Source: Dillenia suffruticosa
Lineage: Eukaryota; Streptophyta; Magnoliopsida; Dilleniales; Dilleniaceae
DNA: 64,000 bases
Assembly: GCA_033439265.1 (NCBI GenBank)
Contig: JAVTVX010000035.1
Span: 18,626,001 to 18,690,000 of the forward strand
Direction: 5' to 3'
Part shown: in pieces, positions 49,301 through 61,300 of the stretch
Position numbering within the stretch: the stretch's first letter is position 1
How the letters are laid out: each line of letters begins with the position of its first letter
Program-made: the position numbers and the translations under genes
The notes under the pieces: generated by a model
Seen by the model: the letters and a program-made list of their open reading frames with translations, nothing else
What the model was told of the DNA's origin: nothing
Database searches by the model: none

Positions 49301-52300
49301 CTTCTCTTGGCGGAGAACTCTAAATATCTGCTGCAAGTGAAAAATATGTTGCTCTTTGTCTTTGCTGTATATTAGAATGTCATCAAAATAGACAACAAGA
49401 AATCGTCGGATGAATGGTTGGAATATTTGGGTCATGAACCTCATAAATGTGTTGGGAGCATTAGAAAGTCCAAAAGGCATGACTAACCACTCATAAAGAC
49501 CATCCCTGGTTTTAAAAGCAGTTTTCCATTCATCTCCTAGTCTGATTCTGATTTGGTGATATCCACTCTTCAAATCTAACATTGAGAAAATAGTGGAACC
49601 ACTCATCACATCCTACATGTCATCCAATCTAGGTATAGGAAACCTATACTTGATGGTAATCTTGTTAATAGCTCGACTATCAACACACATACGCCAGCTT
49701 CCATCTTTCTTTGGCGTGAGTAATGCTGGGACTGCACATGGACTTAAGCTCTCTCGAATAAAGCCCTTTGATAACAGCTCTTCAACCTGCCTCGTCAACT
49801 CTTCATGCCTACTTGGATTCATCCTATAGGCTTGTAGATTTGGTAATTGGGCTCCCGGTATCAAATCAATACCATGTTGGATGTTGTGCATAGGCGGAAG
49901 CTCGTTAGGCAATTCTTCAGGTGCCACATCAGCAAATTCAGCCAATAGTTTTGCTGCTTCTGGAGGAATACTGTCGCTAGGAATATCTTCAGCGCTTCTG
50001 ACTTCTCTTGTGATAACAGCAAATACCACCTTTGATTCTTGACTTTCCATATCAAACTCCTTTGTTAGGACATAGAGATGTCTTTTGTTGCCTCCAACAT
50101 TGCTCTCAGATTCTGATGGCGGTTTTCCCCATAACTCCTTATCTCAAAAGTGCTCATAGGTTGTAGTACAATGAGCTTATTCTCATAAGAGAATGTGTAA
50201 CTATTCTCTCTGCCATTATGATTGACACTCTGATCATAAAGCCATGGGCGACCCAAAAGAATGTGTGTCACTTGCATAGGGATGACATCACATAGGATGG
50301 AATCACTATAAGCTCCACACTTGAAGGAGATGAGGCACTGTTTGCTCACTGGGATAGTTGTGTTATCAATCCATGCAACCTTGTATGGCTGAGGGTGTGT
50401 GTTAGTTGGTAACTTGAGGCGTTCAACAGTGGAACAAGACACCACATTCATGCAGCTACCCCCATCGATGATGAGCTTCTTAGCATGCTTCCCACAGCGC
50501 ACTAATGTTTGGAAAATTGATGTACGCTTCCGGTCTTCTTCCTTTGCCTTTGGAGCTGCTAGGATTCGTCGTACCACTGTCATTAGTGATATGTCCACTT
50601 CATCATCATTTACAAGATCATCATCCTGATATTCTCCATAGTCAAAAGAGTTGTCTGCTTCATCGTCCTCAGCTGCCTGTTTTGCTGTTCCCTCTGCACC
50701 CATATGTAGATTATTCTTTTGTGGGCATTGAAAACCCATGTGGCCTTGCTCCCCACATTTGAAGCAGGTAACACCCTTATTGGCTTTTCCTCCTAACTGA
50801 TTCGTTTTGTTATTGGGATTGTCTCCATTAGGTCTTGTTGTGACTTGTTGATCTTGTGGGAATTGTCTCTTTGCTCCAAATTCTCCATGTTGAACCCCAA
50901 TTCTTTTAGTACTTGGATGGTTCAAATATTCTTCGACATCAAGTGCAGTTTGGAAGGCATGCTCTAGACCATAGATGGGTTGTTTAGCCAGTTCTCGCTT
51001 AATATCTGCTCACAATCCTGCCTTAAATCGAGCTGTTGCTTGCTCTGCACTTTCCTCCATTTGACTGCGCATCTTGAGTTCCTCAAATTGCTGCATGTAT
51101 TTGGTCACACTTATGCTGCCTTGCTTTAATGTAAAAACCCTTTCACGCATCCGTTCAAAATAGTTGTAAGGTAAATATTTCTCTTGTAACTTAGCTTTCA
51201 TCTCTTGCCAAGTTCTAAGAGGTTGTTGGCCTAATCGTTGGAGGCTGCTCTCCACTGTACTCCACCACAACTTTGCCAGTCCAACCATCTTCATCTTAGT
51301 AAATCGAATTCGTCGAGAGTCTTCCATATCATACCAGTTAAAAAATTCTTCAAGAGAACTAAGCCAATCACAAAATATGACAACATCGATTTTGCCTTCG
51401 AAATTTGGGACTTCAATCTTGATTTTCTGTGTGATGTCTCCAGCCATGTCACGTTCAGATCTTCTGTGGGGATGTGGTTGTACCACTTGAAGGTTTTGTG
51501 TTGCCATAGTTGGAGCTGCAGATGTCCCTTCATCTGTGGGTTGTGCTGACCCTTTCAGCAGTGTTTCAATCACTGTAGTTAAAGTTTTTAATTGCTCTCT
51601 CACTTCTTGCATATTGCCTTCTAGGTGTTCAACTCTTGAACTCAATTCAGCATTAGTCACCATGGTTGTGTATGAGAAAACAATCTTAAAATTAATGAAG
51701 ACTTCAGCTTTGATACCAATTGACGCAGGATAGCGTAGTGGGTGAAACAATAGCGATGAAAGTGGAAAATTAGGAAAGTAGGCCTAGATTGCAACCTAGG
51801 GTTCTTAGGCTTCACACTTAAGAGAAGACTGCATCTCATAATCTGGAAGAATGTTTATTAATAAAAAAAAAATCCTCCTTTGAAAGGCTACATAAGTGCC
51901 TATTTATAGAAAAAATAAAGCTTAAGAAACCCTACTCAAATATGACTTTTCTTCTAAGAAACCCTACTCAAATATGACTCTTCTCCTGTGAGGAAAGCCA
52001 ATTTATATTAACATAGGACTCTATCTAAAGATAACAATTCTAATCAAAATAAATCTAAAATAAATCTTATCTATCACCTGATATATGATCTAATATATTT
52101 AAAATAAATCCCAACTAAATCCTTTACTATCATCCATATCCCAAACCAAAGTTTGTGCTTTTGATCTTGCACGTCTCTTGTAAACTTTAAGAGGCTGTTG
52201 CCAACGTGCTGTATCACACACACACACTCATATTTTAAATTTCATGGTATCCCGGTCAGACCTCACAAAATCCAAATGTCAAATATAATATTCTTTTAAA

Positions 52301-55300
52301 CTTTTAACATACCAAAGTTTTATTATTTTTGATATTTGGAGGGGTCCAACTTTTGTTTTGGAGGGCCACAAAAAAGTTAAAATTTTTTTCCTAAGAAAGA
52401 ATTTTCAAAAGTCTTGGGGAGTCATGGCCCCCCAAGAGTATATGTTGCTCTGCCCCTGCTCATAATCTTCCCGACACTAGAATTTGGATTCTTGATACTT
52501 TGTGTTTTTTCTCTTGCAAATCTCTTTTTCAATATCTTATTTCACTTTCTTACACCCATCCTTTTCCTTAACTAATTTTATTTCGAAGACAAAAATTTTT
52601 GCTAAAATTAAAGTTTTTACTTGTTTTATGGTGCTTAACAAGATCAATGCCAATAATCTACCTTAAAAGACAAGATCTTGTAAAGCTATCTTTCCGAATG
52701 TTTGTGTCATATGTTACAATAATTTTGGGACTAGAGATCACATGATTTTGTCTAGTTCTATTGCAATGGGAGATGTGATATCGTCCTTTTGTTGTGCGTG
52801 ATAATAAGTGGGTGTGTGCGTGATAATAAGTGGGTGTCTACTTGGAGCTCCTTGAACTGTTTATATATATATACACAAAAAAAAATAGAGGTTTTGAATG
52901 GTAGAAAGATGCTTGTTCACTTTGGCAATGTGCTTTTGTGGTTATTCCTTGGTATATTTGGAATGAGTGGAATGCTTGAATTTTTAGACATCGGACTATT
53001 GGTTCTTCTTTCCTTAGGGATGAGATTGTGCTTTTTGCTTCTTTATGGGTTCATGTCTCAAGAGTTTATATAGATTTATAATTTAGAGAAATTGAAGAGG
53101 GATCGATGAGCAGTCTTGCAGTAGTCCACATATTGCTACTTTTTCTCTCAGTTCTGAAGATTTCTCATCCTTACGACATTTTGTTTTTTCATCTAAAATG
53201 ATATGTTCTTTGAATCTTTATTTTTTTCAACCTCAATGTGATCTTGTTATGATGATGGCAAAATGTAGACATCAAAGAGTGAATAAGAGAACACAAAGTT
53301 ATTTCGTTTGCTTAGATTCCTGTCTATGGATGGAGGAGCACATTCTAGTATATTTAGCAAGAGATGCAAAAATGGATGGATGACTCAGATGTGGCTTTCT
53401 ATTTACAACCCCAATACACCTAGAATAAAGTTGAGGGCCCCAAAATTATATGGGATACATAATATATATGTATATATATATATGTAGGATAGAATTTTAA
53501 AATCTGGAGCGGGTTGGGTTTGTACTATGGGGGCAAGTTGCACGCTCCTGGGTCAGCAATGGGCTTCAAGACATGTACCATATCCACATTTCTGGCCCTT
53601 ATCCTCAAATTTAAGGATTGGACTGGTCAGACCTTTAGGGATCTACATATTTCTGGGGCAACATAATGGTCCATGACATATCTATGTTCTTTTGCAAATT
53701 GGGAGGCCAAACAACAAGTTGTTAATTTCTTACAGTTGTATTCTGAAAAGGAAGAGCTTAAATCCAACTCATCTCTTTCTTCATTGTTCAATGTTCAATT
53801 ATGAGGAAAATGCCGGAACCTTTTTATAATTAGAGAAAATCAAGGATGCCTTTATAGTATATTTTCTTCATTGATGCAAAGTTTGTGCATGTTGGCTTGA
53901 AGAAGTACACGATTTTCTGATAAAAAAATGTGGTAATGGCTACAGTCTTGTGCAAATTGATTGAATTGAAAGCTAGAATTTTTTGACAGAGACATGGCAA
54001 CATCTTTGATGGGATGGGATTAGGTGGTTTTCTTGTTTTGGTGCCCAGGACTTCTGTTTCCTGAGAAATATCTCTCTAATTGCAGAGTGTTTGGCTTGCT
54101 TAACTTATTCAATTTGCTTCTTTTTATTTTCTTTCTTCAACTGTTTCCTATTGTACAACTGTCAAGTTAGTAATGAAATTATGCTTCCTGCATTGGCTTG
54201 GTCTAATTTAAACTTCAGTGTGAGGACATATCTTTGTATTACTTGTCTTTCCATTGTCACATGTCATCTTCATATGGTTTCAGGATTTCTTTTGCTGATC
54301 CAGTTGCCGTAAGACATTCTCTGGAAATCATATGTGAGTTGGCTACAAGAGACCCTTATGCAGTTGCGATGGCATTAGGTAATTAGCCGTTTATTTAGTT
54401 ATACAATCTTCCAATTTTCTTTAGTGTTCAAGTGTGTTAATATTATTAACATAGTGAAGGATAGAATGCAGTTATTTCCTGGATTTTATATAACCAAATT
54501 ACTAGTGGATATGAAAGAAATGCATGTACTTGGTAGATCATTATAATTTCTAATAGCTGGCCTGTGTTATCTGGGACATGTGGGGGAAAGGGCCCTGTCC
54601 TGTGTATCTGTTAACTAAATGAATTTGTTGGGACATTGGATGAATATATTTTCTTCTTGTGTGGTGCTTAGTTGTCCCATTGGTCTTCGATTTCTGCATT
54701 TGAAAGTCTGCTTCCATTTCACATTTGTTTTTATTTGCATCGGAAAATTATGGTTGATGCATAACTGCACTTGGTTGTCACTTCAAGACGGTCTATGCTG
54801 TATGAAGTTGGTATGTTGTTCTGTTAAAGGGGTCTTCTCACTGAATGGTTTTCAGTTTTCAGGCTAATTTGGAATTTATGATCCACTCATTTTATTCTAA
54901 TTTGGTTCATAGAATGGGAAAAGTGCAACAGCTCTTGTAGAATGAAATCAGACAATTTAAAAATTGGCTACTTCAGGAGTGGAACCTTAAATGGGCATGT
55001 CATCTTGGTGCGGGCTCTCTACATGCATCTGTTCTCCATTTTTTGATCTTCAGAACCAATTGTAGCGGCTTAATAACTTGCCAAAACAGAAAATTTGTTC
55101 TACTACCATACAACAAACTCAGCCTTAATTCCAATAGTTTGGGGTCGGCCATTTGAGAGACAAATATGAAGAATATATTTGTCTCTCATTTTTCATTTGA
55201 CAAAATATTTTACGCTGGTTGTCGACCTACCGCAACCCTACTCCTTTACCCGGGCTTGGGACCGGCCGTGGTGGAGTTCTTCATGTTCTACTACCATGAT

Positions 55301-58300
55301 AAAAAAAATTATAAATATGATTTTTAGGTTACTTATTTATTTACTTCTTGTCTAAGTTCATGTTTATCTGAGTTATTCCTTATCTTTATTATTTTTCTTT
55401 TGGCTGTGCAGGAAAGCATGTTCAACCTGGAGGTACAATTAATACTTTTTTTCTATATATGTGGATATGAGAAAAGCTTGCATCTGCTTGAGTTTGCTTT
55501 ATTACAATTTGATAATATGCCCAAATTACTCATGGAGAAGCCCCATAACAAAGTTTGAATTAGGTCTAAACAAGAGATTTTACTTCGTGAACCCTTCTTG
55601 CCAACCTAATTAGTCGAAAAGTGTGTCTAATCTAGAGCCAATGGGATTGTAGTATTCTCCTCATGGCATGCCTGATTATCACTATTAGTATAATCCAAGA
55701 ATTCCTTAATACTAATTAAAGATATAAATTATAAGTAAAGAAGAAGATATAGAATTATATCAAAATCCCCTCCCCAAACACCTGAGCAAAGTCCAATCCA
55801 TGTTTGACTTTTAGCTGACTTCACATAAAAGTCCTTTCTCTGCCACATCATTGGCCATAAATTTTCCTGGAGAATCCGGTTAATGCCCCTCAAAGATATC
55901 TAATTATTGAATGTGTTTGACATGGGCACACCAAACTTTCCTCCAAAAATGCAAGTATCTCCTGCTCTCTCCACTGCTGAGAGCAGGCCATGCTCCCAAC
56001 CCACCTCTTGAAAACCCGACATGGTTCTTCTACATCGGTTTACTTCCTTGTTTTTACTTTATCAAACGGTTTGGTGGAAGTTAATGTGTACCTATAATTT
56101 TCTCCTTATGACAAATTGGTGGCATGGTATATGCATCAGGGGCTTTGCAGGATGTTCTCCATCTGCATGATGTTCTTGCACGAGTCTCTCTTGCCAAGTT
56201 GTGTTATACAATCTCTAGAGCCCGAGCACTAGATGGTATGTGCCCATGAATTACTGAAAAGCTCATAATACTCAGGTGTTGTATTGTGTCATGGAGGTGT
56301 GAATGATATTTTTGTGCATGCAGAAAGACCTGACATTAAATCTGAGTTCAACTCTGTTCTCTATCAACTCCTTCTGGATCCCAGTGAAAGAGTTTGTTTT
56401 GAGGCAATCCTATGCGTGTTGGGAAAATTTGATAATGCAGAAAGGCATGTACCTTGTTTATCTTGTTGTTTTAACTTCTTTTTTATTCATTTGACTGTGC
56501 CTTCTTTTTGCAGAATTTAGATCCCCATATTTGTTTGTGCCAAGCTCTTTTCTATATTCTACTTCCTTCTGTATCTTCTGGTCAAGTGTCTTACTTCATG
56601 TGGATTAACTGCAGTTCTGAAGAGCGAGCTGCAGGGTGGTACCGTTTAACCAGAGAGATTCTTAAGCTCCCTGAAGCACCATCTCTGTCCTCAAAGGAGG
56701 CCAACCTTGACTCAAAAGATGCAGTTCCCACAAAAGGTTCCAAGGATAAATCGAAGGCAAGGCGCCCGCAACCTCTTATCAAACTTGTTATGAGAAGGTA
56801 GGTGTCTGCTCGTATCATCCAACTACAAAATAGCATTTACTTCGGCAAGACAAAATAGCATGTACTTTGACAAGTTTAGTTCACCGGGATATTTCCAAAT
56901 TGGCACGCCAGTTTAGCATGATTAATTAAGTAGTTAACAGCACACGGGTTGCTTTGGTGCATGATAAATGTTTATAAATTCTATTTCATTTAATCAACTT
57001 GTTACAGACATAACATCTAATTAGATTGTCTTATGACAAAATATATTATATTGCTACTTTCTTATAATATCTAAATTGTGTTATATTTTTTAAGATGTGA
57101 TTATAAAACTCTACGTTCATTGATATTTGAAACAATATCATAATAAACACTATGTGAATTTTTATATACTGTTATTTTAGTTTTCTCTATCTTAAAAATT
57201 TTGAATTTCTTACCCCAAAAATAATTTTTGTGAATCTTTATAAAATTTTCATATTAGTTTTTAGTTTACTTGGTGTTACTATATTTTTGACCTATTGTTT
57301 CACACAATAAATTAGAAAACAATAATTGAAGTTCAATTTGGCATTTACACCTGCAAGGACGTTTTTTCTTTGCTTGGCATGCCTACAAGACAATTGTTTG
57401 CAGAATGTGCAATTGTGTGGGGTTTTATTCTTCTTCTGTAGATTATCTGTGTGTTGTAGAATTGGTTTTTGGTATCAGTTGTTTTTACTTCAATGAAATT
57501 ACTTGTTATCTAGATCACTGCATTACTTGAATGACTTACCATCTTGTATTGATAGTGCAATTGTCAAGCTTCTCCTACGCATATGGATCTTATGATGAAT
57601 TGGATATAGCAATCAGACAGGTTAAATGTTTATGATTGTGTGCTTATCTCCGATGAATACCTTTGTGTGCTCCAATCCAATCATCTTGTATTATGGCATT
57701 CTTTTGGCCTTTGGTGTGAGATGGATATTCTAATTGAAGGCAACACGCATGGTGTTCTGTTTTAGGTTGATAATTGCTTGCTCTTTTAAGAAATTTAGCT
57801 TAATTTGCATCTCTTCATGATTTTGCTGCAGGTTGGAGAGTTCATTTCGTAGTTTTTCTAGGCCTGTACTTCATGCAGCGGCAAGAGTTGTGCAGGAGAT
57901 GGGGAAAAGTCGAGCTGCTGCATTTGCCTTAGGTATACAGGATATTGATGAAGGAGCACATGTCAATACATTTTCTGACCATGTTGATTCAGCTGATTCA
58001 GATCTTAATGATAGCTCACACCCTGAAGGTAGTTGTTATTTAGTGCTTTGCCATTTCCCTCTTTCATGGTGTTCATTATTCATTGATGGAGAAATAATGG
58101 TCAGACCAAAACTATCTGTATGTGAAATGCCATTTTTTTTAACTCATTAGTTGACAATATTTTTTACAGTGCTCATAGTGAAAAAGCATTTGATTTTCAG
58201 GTCCTTATATCAATATGATCATGTTCTGCTATTGTATATCTTTACTGTCATGGTTCAAGGCCTTTGTTGAGTTGAATTACAGGATAAAATCTCTATTTTG

Positions 58301-61300
58301 GGTTCCTTGAAAGATGCTTTCATGTCATGAAATTTGCGATATTCAGCTTCTAGGATACGTGCCAATCACATGGGAATTGTAGATAGTTTGTAGGGGAAAT
58401 ATCTGTTGTAACATGAGCTTGCACTATTGATAAAGGTCTTCATATAAATTGGTAGCTGTCCTGCTATGGACCTTGGGGCTTCAGGATTAGTATTTTAATG
58501 TGCTCCACTTTTAGGGCATGTGCCAATCAGCAATATTGCATGTTAAAATATCTGTTATAGTCTCAGTTGCATGTGGGTTAAAGTCTTCATTTTAAAGCAG
58601 TGGTTTACTTTTTACTGCATTTGTTGTGTGAACCTTGGTGTCAAGGTTTGTATTTTATGCCTCACTTCAGGAAGTAAAGTAGACATACATGCTTGTATAG
58701 TATTTTGCAGTGTTTTGATCTATCTGGATCAACCTTTATGTCGGTATATTTGGCATTAATATGCCATAAAATGGTAGCTTTACATCCCTAGGTTTTTCTA
58801 TATTGTAAGTTTCTAATTTGTCTTGGGTTTGGTATTCTCTAACTGTCTTGACCTGTTTCCTTTTTTTAGGAATTCGAAGGGTTTCTTCTGTCTCTGGTGG
58901 TATTGGTAGCAGGGATACTATAGCTAGTTTGTTAGCATCATTGATGGAAGTGGTTAGAACAACTGTAGCATGTGAATGTGTTTATGTAAGGGCAATGGTA
59001 ATTAAGGCATTAATTTGGATGCAAAGCCCATATGAGAAGTTTGACGAGTTGGAGTCCATCATTGCATCAGAGCTTTCTGATCCAGCTTGGCCAGCAACAC
59101 TTTTGAATGATATTTTATTGACACTTCATGCTCGTTTTAAGGTATTACACTGGAATAAAAGATTTTCATTATGTGAAATCAGTTATATCTCTCTTCTGCT
59201 GTAACATTTATAGTAGTGTTATTTTGAACAGGTTCCGACTGAGAATGATTCCTTATTATAGTCATTTTTGTGTTCTGTCAGGAGCATTTTGATTGATACA
59301 TGAAATAATGCCCATATGTTACATTTTCAGAATTTCACAGGAAACATAGCCACTCTGCTTTAAGCTTTGGCGCGTTTCTTTTTTTGTTTCCCTTTGTTTT
59401 AACACAAATTAATGCCTCTATTTAACCGGAGCCTATTTTCTTTCAAAGATAGTTTAACTTTTTGCTCCTTTTATTGTGTATACATTGTTTCATGTACCTT
59501 GTTATGGTACTTATCTTCTATTGTATTTTAACTCTATAGGCAACACCAGACATGGCTGTTACTCTTCTTGAAATTGCAAGAGTTTTTGCTACAAAAGTTC
59601 CGGGGAAGATTGATGCTGATGTATTACAGCTGCTTTGGAAAGTAGGTTTTTCCTCGATCAAAAGTATATCTTATTGCATTCCTGGTCTTTGCCAATTGTC
59701 AGTTATTGTTCATTAAAACGTGTTTAAGTGAGTGCTTTGCTTTTGTGATTGTGTGTTATTTTTATTTATTTTCATGAAGATTTGGTTTTATATTTTCTAT
59801 TCCCCCATTCCCCTTCTTGTTCCTATTTGTATTGTCTCCCTTTTTCTTGGAAAGAGAAAAGCTGAAGAACTTGTAGAAGGTTTTTGTTAAAAAGGTGTAA
59901 AACCAGGATCCTTCTGTCTGCTTTATTGCCGAACTGCACAGTTGTTTCTTTCTTGCTTTGATCTATTTTTGGGCCTATAATGTAACAATTCTATTCGTAG
60001 TAAAGCTAGTGGCCTTCTTTGGATAGAACTTCCTTGAGCTTTTTGTTTCTCCCTTGTGTTCTTGAAAAAGTATCTCAATAATTCAGAAAGCTTGACTTGA
60101 TGGAAAATGACGTATCAATGATATCATATTTAACATTCTCTCATGGGTGATGCTGTGCTGACTTATAAGAGTGTCCAGAGACATGGTCCAGACACATAGA
60201 ATGATAGTTGGAGTTGATGAATTATGAAGCATCCAAACTCAGGACCTACTTATGTTAAACAAAGGATTGCTCCAAAAACTTGATTTTTTTTTTGTTTTAT
60301 CTTCTCTGTTATTTGAATACTCTATTCTGTTGCAGCATTTGATTGGATTTTGAATATTGATTCTTGCTTCTTTCTGCATGTAATTATGAATTAAATAGCA
60401 ACATCACATGTTCAAAAGATATATCATTGACGTTCCCTTATTTGTGGCTCTCTTGGCTATGCAATTCAGACTTGCCTTGTTGGTGCTGGTCCAGAAGGAA
60501 AGCACACAGCTTTGGAAGCGGTTACTTTAGTTCTTGATCTACCTCCACCACAACCAGGGTCCATGTCAGGAGTTACATCTATTAATAGGGTGTCTGCATC
60601 TGATCCAAAGTCTGCTCTGGCATTGCAGAGATTAGTTCAAGCTGCAGTAAGTGTCTCATTATTCATACTTTTGAAAGGCATGCTGGTTCCCTCAAATGGA
60701 AACAAAAAAGCAAATAATAATCTGTAATGACATGTATCCTGGGTTGTGGGCTTGCAGGTATGGTTCCTTGGTGAAAATGCAAATTACGCTGCATCAGAAT
60801 ATGCTTGGGAATCAGCAACCCCTCCTGGTACTGCATTGATGATGCTTGATGCAGATAAAATGGTTGCGGCTGCTAGCTCTCGTAATCCTACCTTAGCTGG
60901 TGCCTTGACTCGGCTCCAACGATGTGCTTTCAGTGGCAGCTGGGAGGTATGAATGTCCACCTGGTTCCTTTTTGTTATTATCTTTTTTTTTTTTGGTCCT
61001 TTTTTCCTTACATGAGGGGAAATTTGAAGTTTTGACCTAATGCTTGGCGAGGAAACTGGGTACTGCTGTGCTAGAAAGGTCAGCAGTTCCACCTTGGTTC
61101 TTTTCGTGTCTACCTTCAGATCAGCCATGTAAATCATTTAATACAAAACCAATGATTCTGGCATCCTACTATCAATGTTGTCCCAACCTGCAATGTGTTT
61201 TAATTTCCTCAAGTATTGTGTGAACTGTTATGTTCTTTGATATGGCTATCCACCATCTTCTTAATGTAAATTATAATGTCTCATATTGCTTATACATCTC

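Larger units (their letters stand above)
46603..52216 (-). mobile_element. Ty3/gypsy chromovirus LTR retrotransposon, nearly complete
   Basis: LTRs of 497 and 496 bp (46603-47099 and 51721-52216) read TGATACAGC...CTGCGTCA in element sense and are flanked by the 5-bp duplication CACAC (46598-46602 and 52217-52221). The primer-binding site TGGTATCAAAGC (51718 down to 51707) differs from the initiator-Met pattern by one base. The polypurine tract GCCGGGGAGA lies next to the 3' LTR (about 47100-47112). Gag, protease, RT, RNase H, integrase and chromodomain follow in order on the minus strand. Four stops and one frame change interrupt them. The LTRs differ at about 25 positions by eye (near 95% identity), so it is younger than the gypsy element at 7.9 kb but not recent. 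Confidence 0.93.
45860..52458. mobile_element. Non-autonomous hAT-like element (CAGGGGCGGAGC ends) split by a chromovirus
   Basis: The left end reads CAGGGGCGGAGCTAGG and the complement of the right end CAGGGGCAGAGC. Flanking eight-base sequences are TTCATAAT (45852-45859) and CTCATAAT (52459-52466), matching at seven of eight positions, the length expected for hAT. Removing the inner retrotransposon leaves about 1 kb without coding capacity. The right part has the phrase GGGAGTCATGGCCCCCCAAG. No transposase was found, so it depended on an autonomous relative. Confidence 0.72.
44660..53110 (+). mobile_element. L1-type LINE relic split by a hAT-like insertion
   Basis: The left part (44660-45859) reads [20 protein letters not shown] then [15 protein letters not shown] (L1 RT), and later a frame with [19 protein letters not shown] (family: RFWEDLW.GD.PL...FPRLY). 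The right part (52459-53110) resumes at the same point of the protein: [20 protein letters not shown], then [12 protein letters not shown], later [20 protein letters not shown]. The two halves fit when 45860-52458 and one copy of the duplicated TCATAAT are removed, so this is one L1 insertion interrupted later. It is too decayed to be active. Confidence 0.75.
43976..54283 (+). other. TASH3-like intron 8 (10,308 bp) carrying a three-level transposon nest
   Basis: Donor GTAATA at 43976 and acceptor TTTCAG at 54283 are the splice sites. From outside in the intron holds an L1 relic (44660-53110, +), a hAT-like element (45860-52458) and a chromovirus (46603-52216, -). The remaining sequence, 43976-44650 and 53110-54283, shows no gene. 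A short (AT)n run lies near 53465-53485. Confidence 0.8.
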
